A stretch of 64,000 nucleotides of DNA from Saccharomycopsis crataegensis. Its lineage: Eukaryota; Ascomycota; Saccharomycetes; Ascoideales; Saccharomycopsidaceae. The notes under the pieces were generated by a model that searched no databases, was not told the DNA's origin, and was given only the letters and a program-made list of their open reading frames with translations. The stretch spans positions 3,596,001-3,660,000 of the forward strand of contig NW_027043829.1 of NCBI RefSeq assembly GCF_037102585.1, read 5' to 3'. The position numbers were made by a program, and so were the translations under genes. Positions 48,327 through 58,500 of the stretch are shown here, one piece after another. Position 1 is the first letter of the stretch; every line of letters begins with the position of its first letter.

Positions 48327-49709
48327 ATGACCACTCTTGTCAAGCCAAATCTCGTTATTGATAGCGATTTCCAAGAAACCGTGGCCAATTATGGCTCGAT
48401 CATTTCTTCGGTGTCGCAAAACGACGAAGTTTCCAACAAATTGAATGAATTGGCAGCTTCTGAAACTAGCGAAGAATTTTATCAACAAGTCCTTGAATCG
48501 GTCAGTATTTTGAAAGGTTTGCCAGATAAGGAATTAGAATCGACTTTGAACTTGGTGTTTTACTTTATATCCGAACCATTGTTTGAATCAGAATCAACAC
48601 AAGAAGAAGAATCAACTTTCATCGCCAGATTCCAAATATTATTAAACCAGTTATACGAGCTTTCCCCATCAGCTAATCCAGTTTTCAACGACAGAGTCTC
48701 TATCAAATTCACCAGTGTTTTGAGTGTACTCTGTATTTTCTTCAACTTGATTGACGAGAAATCCAAATTGAGACTCGAAATTTTGAACACCATTGTGAAA
48801 ATTTACGGGAAATTAGATCAAGACTCCGCTAAAGAAAACTTGTACCTTATCAAGCCATTATTGAAGAAATCTTCAGTTGATTCCACCAAGTTTGTATTTG
48901 AAAAATATTTGGTCGAATGCCAAAGTTCCGAAGACGAAATTATCAAATTCACCACCGCTCTTGCCAAATTGATCGAACCAGTTTACTTCAACGAAGCTTT
49001 AGTTATCTTGAAGTTGGCTACCATCAGATACGGTGCCAAGGCCTCAAACAGTGAAGTTATCACCAACTTGGCGATCCAAGCTTTGAAGACTCCAAAAGAA
49101 ATTGATTTGAGTTACTTTTACCAATTTGACATTTCTAAAATTACCCACAAAACTGTGCTCGAATTATTGAAGTTATACACCGCTACAAAGAATAACTTGA
49201 AGGAATTCACTTCATTTGTCAATGACCACAAATCAGAAATTGAATCCGAATTATCTGTTTCATCTAAGACTCTTATTTCCAAGAAAGAATTCCTCATAAT
49301 TGCTAACTTGGCCTTGACTGCTGCGGAATCTAACAATTACGAAGCCACCATTGAATCCGACAACAAGGAAGCAGTTAAAAAATTTTCTAACATTGCTCCA
49401 GTATTATCTTATAAACAAATATCCGATGAATTGAACTACCAAAACGATTTGGTCAAGATTGAATCATTGTTGATCAATGCCGTGAAGTTGAACATTTTCC
49501 AAGGTAAAATTGATCAAATAAAACAAATTTTCTGCATTTACAAAATCAACTTGGTGATTGTTTTGGGTGAAAAGGACGACGACTGCAGCAATAAATTGGG
49601 ATCCAAGGAATGGAAATTCATCTTGGGTAACTTGAAAAACTGGAAGAAGAGTATCACTGAAGCCAGTGATATTATTGAACAACAAAAGAAGAAGTTGTCA
49701 AGCCATTAG
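48327..49709 (+). CDS. translation initiation factor eIF3 subunit M (PCI domain)
   Basis: The 460-residue all-helical protein resembles eIF3m. The block ITNLAIQALKTPKEIDLSYF, then THKTVLELLKLYTATKNNLK and FVNDHKSEI, aligns with the human segment around ALKDPNAFLFDHLL, LLTIFVSAKLASYVKFYQNN and KDFI. The C-terminal PCI domain (about 250-420) ends in the WKFILGNLKNWKKSI segment, as in eIF3m (W..LYDTLNAWKQNL). It is part of the eIF3 octamer scaffold on the 40S ribosome. S. cerevisiae lacks a typical eIF3m, while Candida-clade yeasts keep one. The start was moved two codons downstream of a TTG to the first ATG. Confidence 0.75.
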   Translation: MTTLVKPNLVIDSDFQETVANYGSIISSVSQNDEVSNKLNELAASETSEEFYQQVLESVSILKGLPDKELESTLNLVFYFISEPLFESESTQEEESTFIARFQILLNQLYELSPSANPVFNDRVSIKFTSVLSVLCIFFNLIDEKSKLRLEILNTIVKIYGKLDQDSAKENLYLIKPLLKKSSVDSTKFVFEKYLVECQSSEDEIIKFTTALAKLIEPVYFNEALVILKLATIRYGAKASNSEVITNLAIQALKTPKEIDLSYFYQFDISKITHKTVLELLKLYTATKNNLKEFTSFVNDHKSEIESELSVSSKTLISKKEFLIIANLALTAAESNNYEATIESDNKEAVKKFSNIAPVLSYKQISDELNYQNDLVKIESLLINAVKLNIFQGKIDQIKQIFCIYKINLVIVLGEKDDDCSNKLGSKEWKFILGNLKNWKKSITEASDIIEQQKKKLSSH

Positions 49710-50169
49710 GAAGGGAAAGTGTTATGAGATTATTATTATTATTATTTTATTTTATTTTTTTTTATAGTTGTTGAATTTTGCTTAATTCTTTAATGACTTG
49801 TTTTATTAGACTCGTTGACTTTTCTTGATGATTAGTTATTGATAAGGAATATGTAACTTCAATAATTGTGATTAGTGTCATTGGCCTTTGATATTTTTTT
49901 TTCTTTCTTTATTCCATTAGTTTGTACCATGTACTGTTTATGCAAATACATTTGTTTTCGTTTTCAATGATAATTAGGTACAGTATAATGATTTTAAAAA
50001 TCATTGTTGGAACTTTACAATTGCAACCAATAAGAAGTCATGAGACAAAGAAGCATTTAATATGGCCATAAAAACATAAAAATATATACAAATTAAATCG
50101 AAAGTCAATCAATTTCGTCTTTTTGGGAAAATAGGAATTTTTAGATTGAAATACCCTGGCTTTTCTCAC
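49710..50169. other. 3' spacer between eIF3m and TIM9
   Basis: AT-rich convergent spacer with ATT repeats near 49729-49745 and T runs near 49758. No gene recognised. Confidence 0.45.
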
Positions 50170-50576
50170 CTATCTCATGTTTTTCATCAACAATTCGTTT
50201 TGTTCTTGGAATCTGGCACCAACTCTTTCACTGTGTTTCAAGAACTTTTCGGTACATTTCAAAACACAACCTTCTTCTCTGCTGGTCAAGGTCTTGGTGG
50301 TGAAATCACTGACGCAATCGGTAAAACATCTTTGAACCAAATCAGAGTACAACTAAAATGCCATGTTAGTAAAAAAACCCCGATGAAATACATATAATAC
50401 AAAATACCGAGAAGTTACAGTAGAAAATAATCTCGACAATAAATAAATCTTCCAACCTGAAAGTAAATTCTCAATATTGTTTATAAACTCTAACGTACTC
50501 TCATGAAATCTTTCATTTGTTTTTGTTCCACGAGTTTTTGGAACTCTTGTTGTTCACGGCCGTTTAATTGATCCAT
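50170..50576 (-). CDS. TIM9: TIM9: mitochondrial intermembrane-space chaperone, one intron
   Basis: Joined exons 50499-50576 and 50170-50352 (minus strand) give 86 residues (87 in S. cerevisiae). Exon 1 encodes [20 protein letters not shown] plus MKDFMR. Exon 2 begins [20 protein letters not shown] and ends [12 protein letters not shown]. The twin CX3C motifs CFTDC and CVLKC are intact. Tim9 with Tim10 escorts hydrophobic precursors across the intermembrane space to TIM22. The intron (50353-50498) has a GTACGT donor, TACTAAC near its 3' end and a TTTAG acceptor. Exon 2 alone has no ATG before the conserved region, so splicing is needed. Confidence 0.93.
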
Positions 50577-50706
50577 CTTAGTCTAGCGAATATTTTGTAG
50601 TAATTTGTATAATGATTACAACAATACCTTTTGGCGTCACCACCACCCTTAGGCTTTTACTTTTTTTTTTTCTCTTCCTTCTGAGAAATGAAAATTTTGC
50701 CCTCCG

Positions 50707-50736
50707 TTACGTAATCACATATGAGGCATTACGTAA
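50707..50736. promoter_or_regulatory. paired TTACGTAA bZIP sites between TIM9 and URA3
   Basis: Two perfect 8-bp palindromes TTACGTAA at 50707-50714 and 50729-50736, 22 bp apart. This is a known optimal site for yeast Yap-type bZIP factors. They lie 128-157 bp upstream of URA3 and within the TIM9 upstream region. A near Gcn4 site (CGACTCA) follows at about 50746. Confidence 0.45.
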
Positions 50737-50863
50737 TATCAATAGCGACTCAGCTTTTTCTTTTTCTTTTCTGCAATTTTTTTTTCCTCTTTCTCTTCCT
50801 TGATTCAAAACGATTCTTATTGTTATTATTATTTTCTGTGCTGATCAATAGAACCCGCCCAAT

Positions 50864-51658
50864 ATGTCCAGTATGTCGTACGCAGAAAGAGCCACCAAGA
50901 CCAGCAATCCATTGGTGAAGAAGTTGTTCACCATCATGGAGGAAAAGAAGACCAACTTGTGTGCTTCTGTCGATGTCCGCACCACCAAAGAGTTTCTCGA
51001 ATTGATTGAAAAATTGGCCCCATTCATTTGTGTGGTCAAGACCCATATTGATATCTTGGACGATTTCACTTACGATGGCACCATCTTGCCATTGTTGGAG
51101 CTCAAGAAGAAGCACAACTTCCTTATTTTCGAAGACAGAAAGTTTGCCGACATTGGTAACACCGTCAAATTACAATATTCTGCTGGGGTTTACAAGATTA
51201 GTACTTGGGCCGACATCACCAACGCCCACGGGGTCACTGGTCCAGGGATCGTTGCTGGCTTGAAGGCTGCTGCCGAAGAAACCACCACTGAACCAAGAGG
51301 ATTGCTCATGTTGGCGCAATTGTCATCGAAGGGGTCTATTGCTACCGGGGAATACACCAAGCAAACCATTGACATTGCCAGAACCGACAAATCCTTTGTG
51401 GTTGGTTTCATTGCCCAACACAAGGTCGAGGAGCAAGAAGGAGAGGACTGGGTTGTCATGACCCCAGGGGTAGGATTAGATGACAAGGGCGATGCTTTGG
51501 GTCAACAATACAGAACTGTGTCCGAAGTTGTTGGCAAAGAGGGCTGTGATATCATCATTGTTGGACGTGGGTTGTTTGGCAAGGGCAGAGACCCATTGGT
51601 CGAAGGAAAGAGATACCAGGAGGCTGGCTGGAACTCGTACTTGAACAGAATTCAATGA
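50864..51658 (+). CDS. URA3: URA3: orotidine 5'-phosphate decarboxylase
   Basis: The 264-residue TIM-barrel enzyme catalyses the last step of UMP synthesis. The active-site region [20 protein letters not shown] is intact, as are VVKTHIDIL and the phosphate-binding segment [20 protein letters not shown] with [11 protein letters not shown]. The length fits the fungal family (about 265-270). Two ATG codons are possible: 50864 and 50873 (MSYAERA). The first is chosen. The neighbours, TIM9 upstream and a peroxiredoxin downstream, differ from the URA3-IRO1 arrangement of C. albicans as recalled. Confidence 0.97.
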   Translation: MSSMSYAERATKTSNPLVKKLFTIMEEKKTNLCASVDVRTTKEFLELIEKLAPFICVVKTHIDILDDFTYDGTILPLLELKKKHNFLIFEDRKFADIGNTVKLQYSAGVYKISTWADITNAHGVTGPGIVAGLKAAAEETTTEPRGLLMLAQLSSKGSIATGEYTKQTIDIARTDKSFVVGFIAQHKVEEQEGEDWVVMTPGVGLDDKGDALGQQYRTVSEVVGKEGCDIIIVGRGLFGKGRDPLVEGKRYQEAGWNSYLNRIQ

Positions 51659-51876
51659 GTAAGCTCGTGAAAATTCCATGATGACTTTGTAATATATTTA
51701 TCTATTGGGTGTAAACTATTGATCACTCGCTTGGCCGAGTCAGGTAGACTTTTTTTACCCCATAATCTTTTTTTTTTTTTTTAGGGTATTATCAATTATT
51801 ATTCTTTGATCCTTATCAGAGAAGCAAAAATATACAGTACTACAAGCACAAAAACCATCCACAAATCTCCGATAGA

Positions 51877-52443
51877 ATGCTTCAATTGGGTGACAGGTTA
51901 CCGGTGGGGTTCGATTTCAGATATATTGCCTCCAGCAATTCGGAGGATCCAAGCTGTAAGTTCCCGGTGGTGTTGAAGATCGATGACAAATTATTGGCAG
52001 GGAAAACTATTGTTATGGTGGCAGTCCCGGCAGCGTTTTCTCCAACATGTTCTGACCTTCATATTCCGGAATTCTTATCGGATCTTCCGAGATTCCAAAA
52101 GAAGGGCATTGATTTGGTAGTGGTGCTCTCCAATAACGATGCGTTTGTGATGGATCACTGGAAGAAGCTGTTGATAAGCACCACCAACGTGGACTTGGCC
52201 AATTATAACTTCGACAAGCAAACTTTAGGTAAGGGAAGAACTCAAGTGTTGTTTGCCAGTGATTCCAACACCGAATTTTCTACGGCCATTGGGTTTACTC
52301 AAGATTCGACCAAGATGGGGATGGGGTTGAGAACTAGCAGGTACGCGATCGTCGTCAAGAATGGGGTGGTTGCCTATTGCAAAAGGGAAACCAAGCCTGG
52401 GGTCACAGTGTCTGGGTCTACTACGGTCCTCAGTAAGCTATAA
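51877..52443 (+). CDS. AHP1-like peroxiredoxin (Prx5 type)
   Basis: The 188-residue protein carries the peroxidatic cysteine motif PAAFSPTCS (Cys58), with Thr and Pro in the expected places, and a late Arg in GLRTSRYAIVV. The segments VLFASDSNTEFSTAIGF and KNGVVAYCKRETKPG match yeast Ahp1 and its relatives. It should reduce alkyl hydroperoxides with thioredoxin. Cys27 may be the resolving residue, as Cys31 in Ahp1. No C-terminal peroxisomal SKL is present, although the end SKL residues of the protein (LSKL) do read SKL and so could be a PTS1 signal. Candida-type PMP20 proteins are peroxisomal Prx5 members, so this is a real alternative. Confidence 0.85.
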   Translation: MLQLGDRLPVGFDFRYIASSNSEDPSCKFPVVLKIDDKLLAGKTIVMVAVPAAFSPTCSDLHIPEFLSDLPRFQKKGIDLVVVLSNNDAFVMDHWKKLLISTTNVDLANYNFDKQTLGKGRTQVLFASDSNTEFSTAIGFTQDSTKMGMGLRTSRYAIVVKNGVVAYCKRETKPGVTVSGSTTVLSKL

Positions 52444-52653
52444 TAATATATTAATATTTGATATGCTTTTTCAGTCATCTATTGTAGTTATAATATAATA
52501 TTATATATTAGTGCTGGGTGTTTTTGGCAGATAAGGTGCCCATAGCAATGACTTCACCCCACCACTGTTTTCTTTGTTTGATATGTCATCGTCTTTCACA
52601 TACAACATAACAACATAATAAAATATAATATATATTGCCATTATACGGTTATA

Positions 52654-52775
52654 ATGGCTTACGACCGTCCGGAAATGCCGCTACCAGGCGCTAAAAAACA
52701 CCACCACTTGTTTGGGAACTTGGTGTCAAAATTCGAACAATTGAAAGTGGACCATCTCCAGCCAACTTACGATCA

Positions 52776-52810
<35 letters not shown>

Positions 52811-54975
52811 GCGACTACGATGATTCGATCTTCCTGACTCCTGTAGCCACAGATAATCCAATTGACTATTTTGGTTCAACATCTCATCCATTACCAATTG
52901 ACCATGTAGTTAGCCAAGCGGCGCAATCCAAACCGATTGAAACCAACAAATTCTACGGCAATTTGATGTTGGAAGACCAAACATGCACCATTTGGACCAA
53001 TCCTTATTCCCTTTCTTATTCTAGAAATGATCAGTTTGGGTTAGCAGTGTACCATACCACCGATGCCCAAAAAGTTTATGGGCCAGGTGATCCGGTCGAA
53101 TATTACTTGAACCCCATTGGCATCAAATCAATTGTGTTATCGGCAAAAGAATTCGAATCGAAGGATGATGTCAAATTAACCATGGATAATTTGCAACAAT
53201 TCAGTGCTGATTTAAATTTCTCGTACCGTGGTAATCCAAATGAATCGTTCACCAGCCCCGTGGTGCAAGGTATGGGGTTCATCACCGCAATTTATGAGAA
53301 TTTGACGTTAGATTTGAATTCTGTAGTGGGATTCAAAGAATTTGAACGGGTTGGTCTACTGAATGAATTTAATAGTCTTACAAAATACAGGATCACCCTT
53401 TTCAATGATGTGGTTTGGTCATTGTACTTGAGTGGTGCCGAGGCAAATAATAACCCAATTCAAAAAATTGATAATAATCACATCACTTCAGCTGACAAAT
53501 TCTCTAAAGTTACCGTTCAGATTTGTTGTGGTTTCAGTGATTATTATGACAAGGTTGCTGGGACGTATGTCACTTCAATTGATTTAAGGGCAAAACAGAA
53601 CTCTGCTACCAGTGCCAACTACTGCTTCCAGTTCAATTCTACCGGGTCATCTTTGGTTAACCAACCAATAATGTGGGCATTTCCTCACCATATTGATTCA
53701 TTTGCCACGACAATGGAAAACTGTTCGACGGATTTAATATTGGATTCTACAATTTGCGGGAAAATGAAGGCGTACATCAACGATAAATTCGAATTCGTCG
53801 AAAATGACTTGCCATCGTATATTAATTTTGAGGCCTGGTCGTCGTTGCCTACTTTCAACGCCGCTGATGTCAGTAATGGTCAGTACTATAACTCCAATGC
53901 TTTGAATAAAATCGCTGCCGCATTAGAAGTTGAAGTCAATGATGACGTTGAAGGCTTTTCTAATTTAGATTCGATGTATTTTAGTGGGAAACAGCTTGAT
54001 AAGTATGCGTACATTCTTTATGTCAGCCATTATATTTTAAAAGACGCCAATAAGACCCAAATAATCATGACAAAATTGCAAAAGGCATTTGATAGGTTCA
54101 TTCAAAACCGCCAAATTCTGCCGTTGGTCTACGACACAAAATTCAAAACTTTGATCTCCCAAGCTGGGCTTCACGGAGACCCGAACTTGGATTTCGGGAA
54201 CTCTTATTGTAATGATCATCATTTCCATTATGGGTACCATGTCCATGCCGCAGCAATCCTTGGACAAATCGATCGAGAATTAGGCGGGAACTGGCTTGTC
54301 AATAATGAGAAATACATCAATTTCCTTATTCGTGATTTCGCCAATCCTACCGACACTGACGAATTCTTCGCGGTGAATCGATCATTCGATTGGTTTGCCG
54401 GTCATTCTTGGGCCAAAGGGCTCTTTGCGTCTGCTGATGGGAAAGACCAAGAAAGTAGCAGTGAAGATTATAATGCTTATTATGGTCTCAAACTTTGGGG
54501 CCAAGTGGCCAATAATCCAACGCTTACGTTCCGGTCGACTTTACAACTAGCGATCCTTAAACGGGTCTGTGACAATTACATTTTGATGAAGGATTCCAAC
54601 CGCAACCAACCGCGTAATTTCATTGGTAATAAAGTCCCGGGAATCTTATTTGAAAACAAATGTCACCACGCGACGTATTTTGGCGCCAATTTGGAATATA
54701 TCCAAGGGATCCATATGATCCCCTTGACCGCGGCGTCATCGTATTTTAGAAGCCAGGAGTTTGTCAGACAAGAATGGGACCAGTTGTTGGCAAACCATGT
54801 TGAGAAAGTGAATGATGGATGGAAAGGGATTTTGATGTTGAACACGGTGTTGATGGATCCGAAAATGGCGTGGAGTTTCTTTTCCCAGCAGAATTTCAAC
54901 CGAGGATGGTTAGACGGTGGGATGAGTTTGACTTATTCATTGGCATTAATTGCAGGAATGGGTGGAGCGGTTTGA
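52654..54975 (+). CDS. ACF2: ACF2/ENG2-like endo-1,3-beta-glucanase (GH81)
   Basis: The 773-residue protein spans a full GH81 fold: IETNKFYGNLMLEDQTCTIW near the N-terminus, the catalytic region DFGNSYCNDHHFHYGYHVHA (about 510-530), GHSWAKGLFASADGKDQESS with the candidate catalytic Glu in ESSSEDYNAYYGLKLWG, and the end MSLTYSLALIAGM. There is no signal peptide, which fits the intracellular Acf2/Eng2 branch and not secreted Eng1. It hydrolyses 1,3-beta-glucan, with roles proposed in actin assembly and spore wall processes. A run of 11 Asn (52777-52809) lies near the N-terminus. Length matches S. cerevisiae Acf2 (779). Confidence 0.92.
52777..52809 (+). repeat. AAC trinucleotide run in ACF2
   Basis: Eleven asparagine codons in a row in the poorly conserved N-terminal part. 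Confidence 0.85.
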
Positions 54976-55544
54976 GGATCAGAAAAGTTGATAATTGCAG
55001 AACATGAAAAACGTATAGCCAGAGAGAGAGAGAGAGAGAGGGGGGGGGGGAAAGAAAAATAAAATAATAATAAATGAGAAAGTTATTATTATTATTAGGT
55101 ATTTTTTTTTTTTTGAATTTATAGGGAGATGAAATAAATAAGAAAGTCATTATTGGTAATTAATTCTCTTTGAATTGGGGAAAGTAAGAGCACTGGGTTG
55201 ACTGGGATTCTAGAATTTTTTTTATTCACAATTAAATTATTGATTGAGGGTTCCAAATTTTCTATTTACAATTATATATTAACATAATAATACAGAACAC
55301 ATAATAAATTCATTAATATTTGATATTATACACTTATAAACTTCACATTACAAGAAAAAGCAAAAAAAAACACAGGTGAGAAAGAAAGAGAAAATCTAAT
55401 TATAATTTAATAGATCAAGAAATGAAATGAATTGAAAAAAAAAATAATAATAATTATTATTGGGAAAACACCCATTAGAGAAAGATGGATAATTTGCAAC
55501 GGTTTTTCATAGTATTGATATTGTACAGAATCTCCAGAGTATCA
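54976..55544. other. 3' spacer with AG repeat and G run
   Basis: The convergent spacer after ACF2 holds an (AG)n tract at about 55021-55040 that runs into about 11 G (to 55050), followed by AT-rich sequence with ATT and TAA repeats. No gene recognised. Confidence 0.55.
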
Positions 55545-58500
55545 TTATCTGGTACTAGTAAAGATCGCAAATAATTCATCGGCTTCTAATTGATTTCTTG
55601 ATTCCACCAAGTAGTTAGGTCTTTTAGGCACGGTGATACCATCCATACTCGGAACCGCAATACAAACCCCAGTTCTCCCAATTCTTGAGGTTGTAGATCC
55701 ATCGATACTAGCATCAATCAAAACTTTTTCGGTTTTAAATTCGGTGATGACAAGATGGAACTTCTTGGATCCTGGAGAAACTCGGCGCATTTTCAACATG
55801 GAAATGGCGATAGGATTCCATTTACCGGAAATGCTGGATTTCTTATGGAATCTAATTTTTTTCACAATAGTTACCGTATCGTGGTTCGTACTAATCTTCA
55901 ACCCTTTCAAATGGGAATTGATCGAGTTCAATTGAGAAGACGAAGAGGCAGAAGAAGAAGAACAAGAAGAATGTGGTGGAGTGATGGTCATTGGAGTTTG
56001 TGAAGATAGATAGCTTGCCCCCGATTCAGATTTAGGGGTGGAAACTTCAAAGTTTGCGGATATCGCAGTCATTGGTGGTTCTTCATACACAAAATCTCTT
56101 GAGACGCTGATGGTGAGATTAGGTTTCTTACCATATTCCGATGGTGGCACGGAAACAGAAGACGCAGTATCACCCGAGACACTAGAATTGACCCCGTCAC
56201 AGAACATAGAGTTACCAGAATTGTTTGATAACTGTTGTCTAGTCTTTATCATCGAGTTATTGGTGTGATCTTGTTGAGCAAATTCAAGGGCTTGGAGCAA
56301 ATTGATCGAGGAGGTATAATTCTTATATCTCAAGCAAACCAAATTGGTCTTCTTGGTGAATTCATTAAATGTTTTAAGCTGAACGTCAAACATCCCACTG
56401 GCATCATGAAGATCTTCAATGATATTGCAGGAATCATTCTTTGTTTTGGTGACGACACTGTTACTATCAACCGCCAAAATCACGAATGGCTTAATGGAAA
56501 CCAAAGAAGATTTCAAGGAGTCACTCTTATAGAAACACAAATAACTTTGTTCCAGAGAAATAGCAACTTCCATGTACAAGAGTTCGTCACTGATTGGTGC
56601 CCAATGATTCAACTTCCAAAAAGAAACATGATAGAAATCTTTGTAGATAATAATGCAATTGTCAACGTTAGCAAGATACTGATCAGTAATCGATGCGAAA
56701 CCACTGGCGGAAGCACTGATTGTAGGCTTCATCGGAGAAAAGTTTGGTTTGGCAGATGGAACTTGGTGATGCTTCTCAGGAGTCTTTGCGGATAACTCTC
56801 TTTGATGCTTGTCTTTTCTGGTAAAAGCATTTGGAATTGGCGAGGCAATTTTTTTCAAAGCATCAAACGAACCTTTTCTCTTGAGGGAAACTTTGGAGTC
56901 GTTAAGAATGGCGTCTTTGGATTTCGTCAACGTCGTCTCCTTGGATGTATTGTTGAAGGTCGAATTTGTACCATTCGATCTCACGGTGCGTACCGAACTG
57001 GCTCTTTGCATATTGCCACTAACAATACTTGTTTTGGACTCATTTTCCAGAAGATTATATGGCTTAGTTTTTTTAGCAGATGGAAGTGCCGGAGGAGAGA
57101 AAATCATTGAGCCATTAATCGGGGTGGAAAAACCAGAGGCTGGAGAATTCACAAAGGAAGTAGCAGGTGAAGCAGCATAATTACCACCAACACTGTTAGG
57201 AGTCTTTGCTGGTGACTTGGTGACAATTTCAAAATCAACAGACTTTCTTCTTCTCAAAGATAACAACCTTGAGCCCCGGAATTTCTTGGAAGGTGAAGCA
57301 CTGAGAAATTTAGGCTCATACTCTTTCCCAAAATTACTTAGATAATTGATATTGTGAATAGATTCATCTTGCTCATCATCGGCATCATTATTACCATCAT
57401 CGGCAGCGATTGGAGCACTATCACCAGCAATGCCTTTCCCAAACTTTTCTTTCAAGTAATCCTCTTTCGGAATTGGAATATCTTCATCGTCAGAATTTAT
57501 ACCATCGCCAGGTTTTCTAGTGGCGTCATTCAAATCAGCAAGTGAGCCATTATTCGCAGGTTCATCTTCCACAATCGCCTTCAAGTCACTATTACTGTTT
57601 TCTTGGTGAGTCAAACCGGTGACAAATGAAGAATTCGAGACAGTTGTTGTACGGGACAAGAAACTACTCTTACTTGGTGAATGGTTGCTACCAGCAAAAT
57701 TCAATTTTCTTGGACTAGAAAATGTCGAGTTCATCGATCCGGATTGGTTAAGACTCGAGCCAAAAGATTCAGAATTGTTAATATTCAACTTGATTGGAGA
57801 GTCTTCAATAGTTTCGGTGACATTCTTATTATCATTGCTTGAGAGAGAAGAAACAGAGTAGTTATTTGGAATAACAATATTGGTGTACTTTGGACTTGGC
57901 AATGAAACAATAGACTCATTGTCAGTGAGATCACCAAGGTTTGGAGCAGGGTTGTTCAATATTAAATCATCAAATATCTTTTGTTGTTTGGTGATTTCCA
58001 ATTGCATAGTTGTAGATACTCTTTTTCTTTTACCATTAATTGTGCTCAACCTCTTGGCACTACTACTGTGTTTCAACACGCCCAGAGAAGTATTACTTTG
58101 GGTTCTAACATTGGCGCCAATATTTTGGAAAGAGGTTCTTGATGATTTTCTAGAAATTCTAGGGTTAGAGCCCGATTTTGAGATCTTGGTAACCGAACCA
58201 GCCTTTGAAATGCCGAAATTCTCAGAACTACTAGCAGGCAATTGACTCCGTCTTCTGGCAACAACAGACAATCTTTTTTGAGATTCCGACTTGAATACCT
58301 TGGTTCCGTTTGTATTATGGTGATCAAGAGCCTTCTTTTTGCTGATCACTGACTTAGGAACAGAAGTAGAAACAGTAGCAGCCTGGTGAGCGCCACGATA
58401 CACCACAGTGGTACCAGGGGTTTCCAACAATGGTTTAGTAATGGTGGCATTCTTCTTGCTTTCCATTGAGTCATCAGATTGCTTGATAACAGTAGATTTG

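Noticed and set aside
50499-50576. Suspected frameshift in TIM9 exon 1
   Set aside because: Careful recount of the bases gives 78 nt, 26 whole codons, with no frameshift.
56235-56795. Plus-strand frame of 186 codons opposite the DH-like gene
   Set aside because: Antisense shadow of the 1,871-residue protein.
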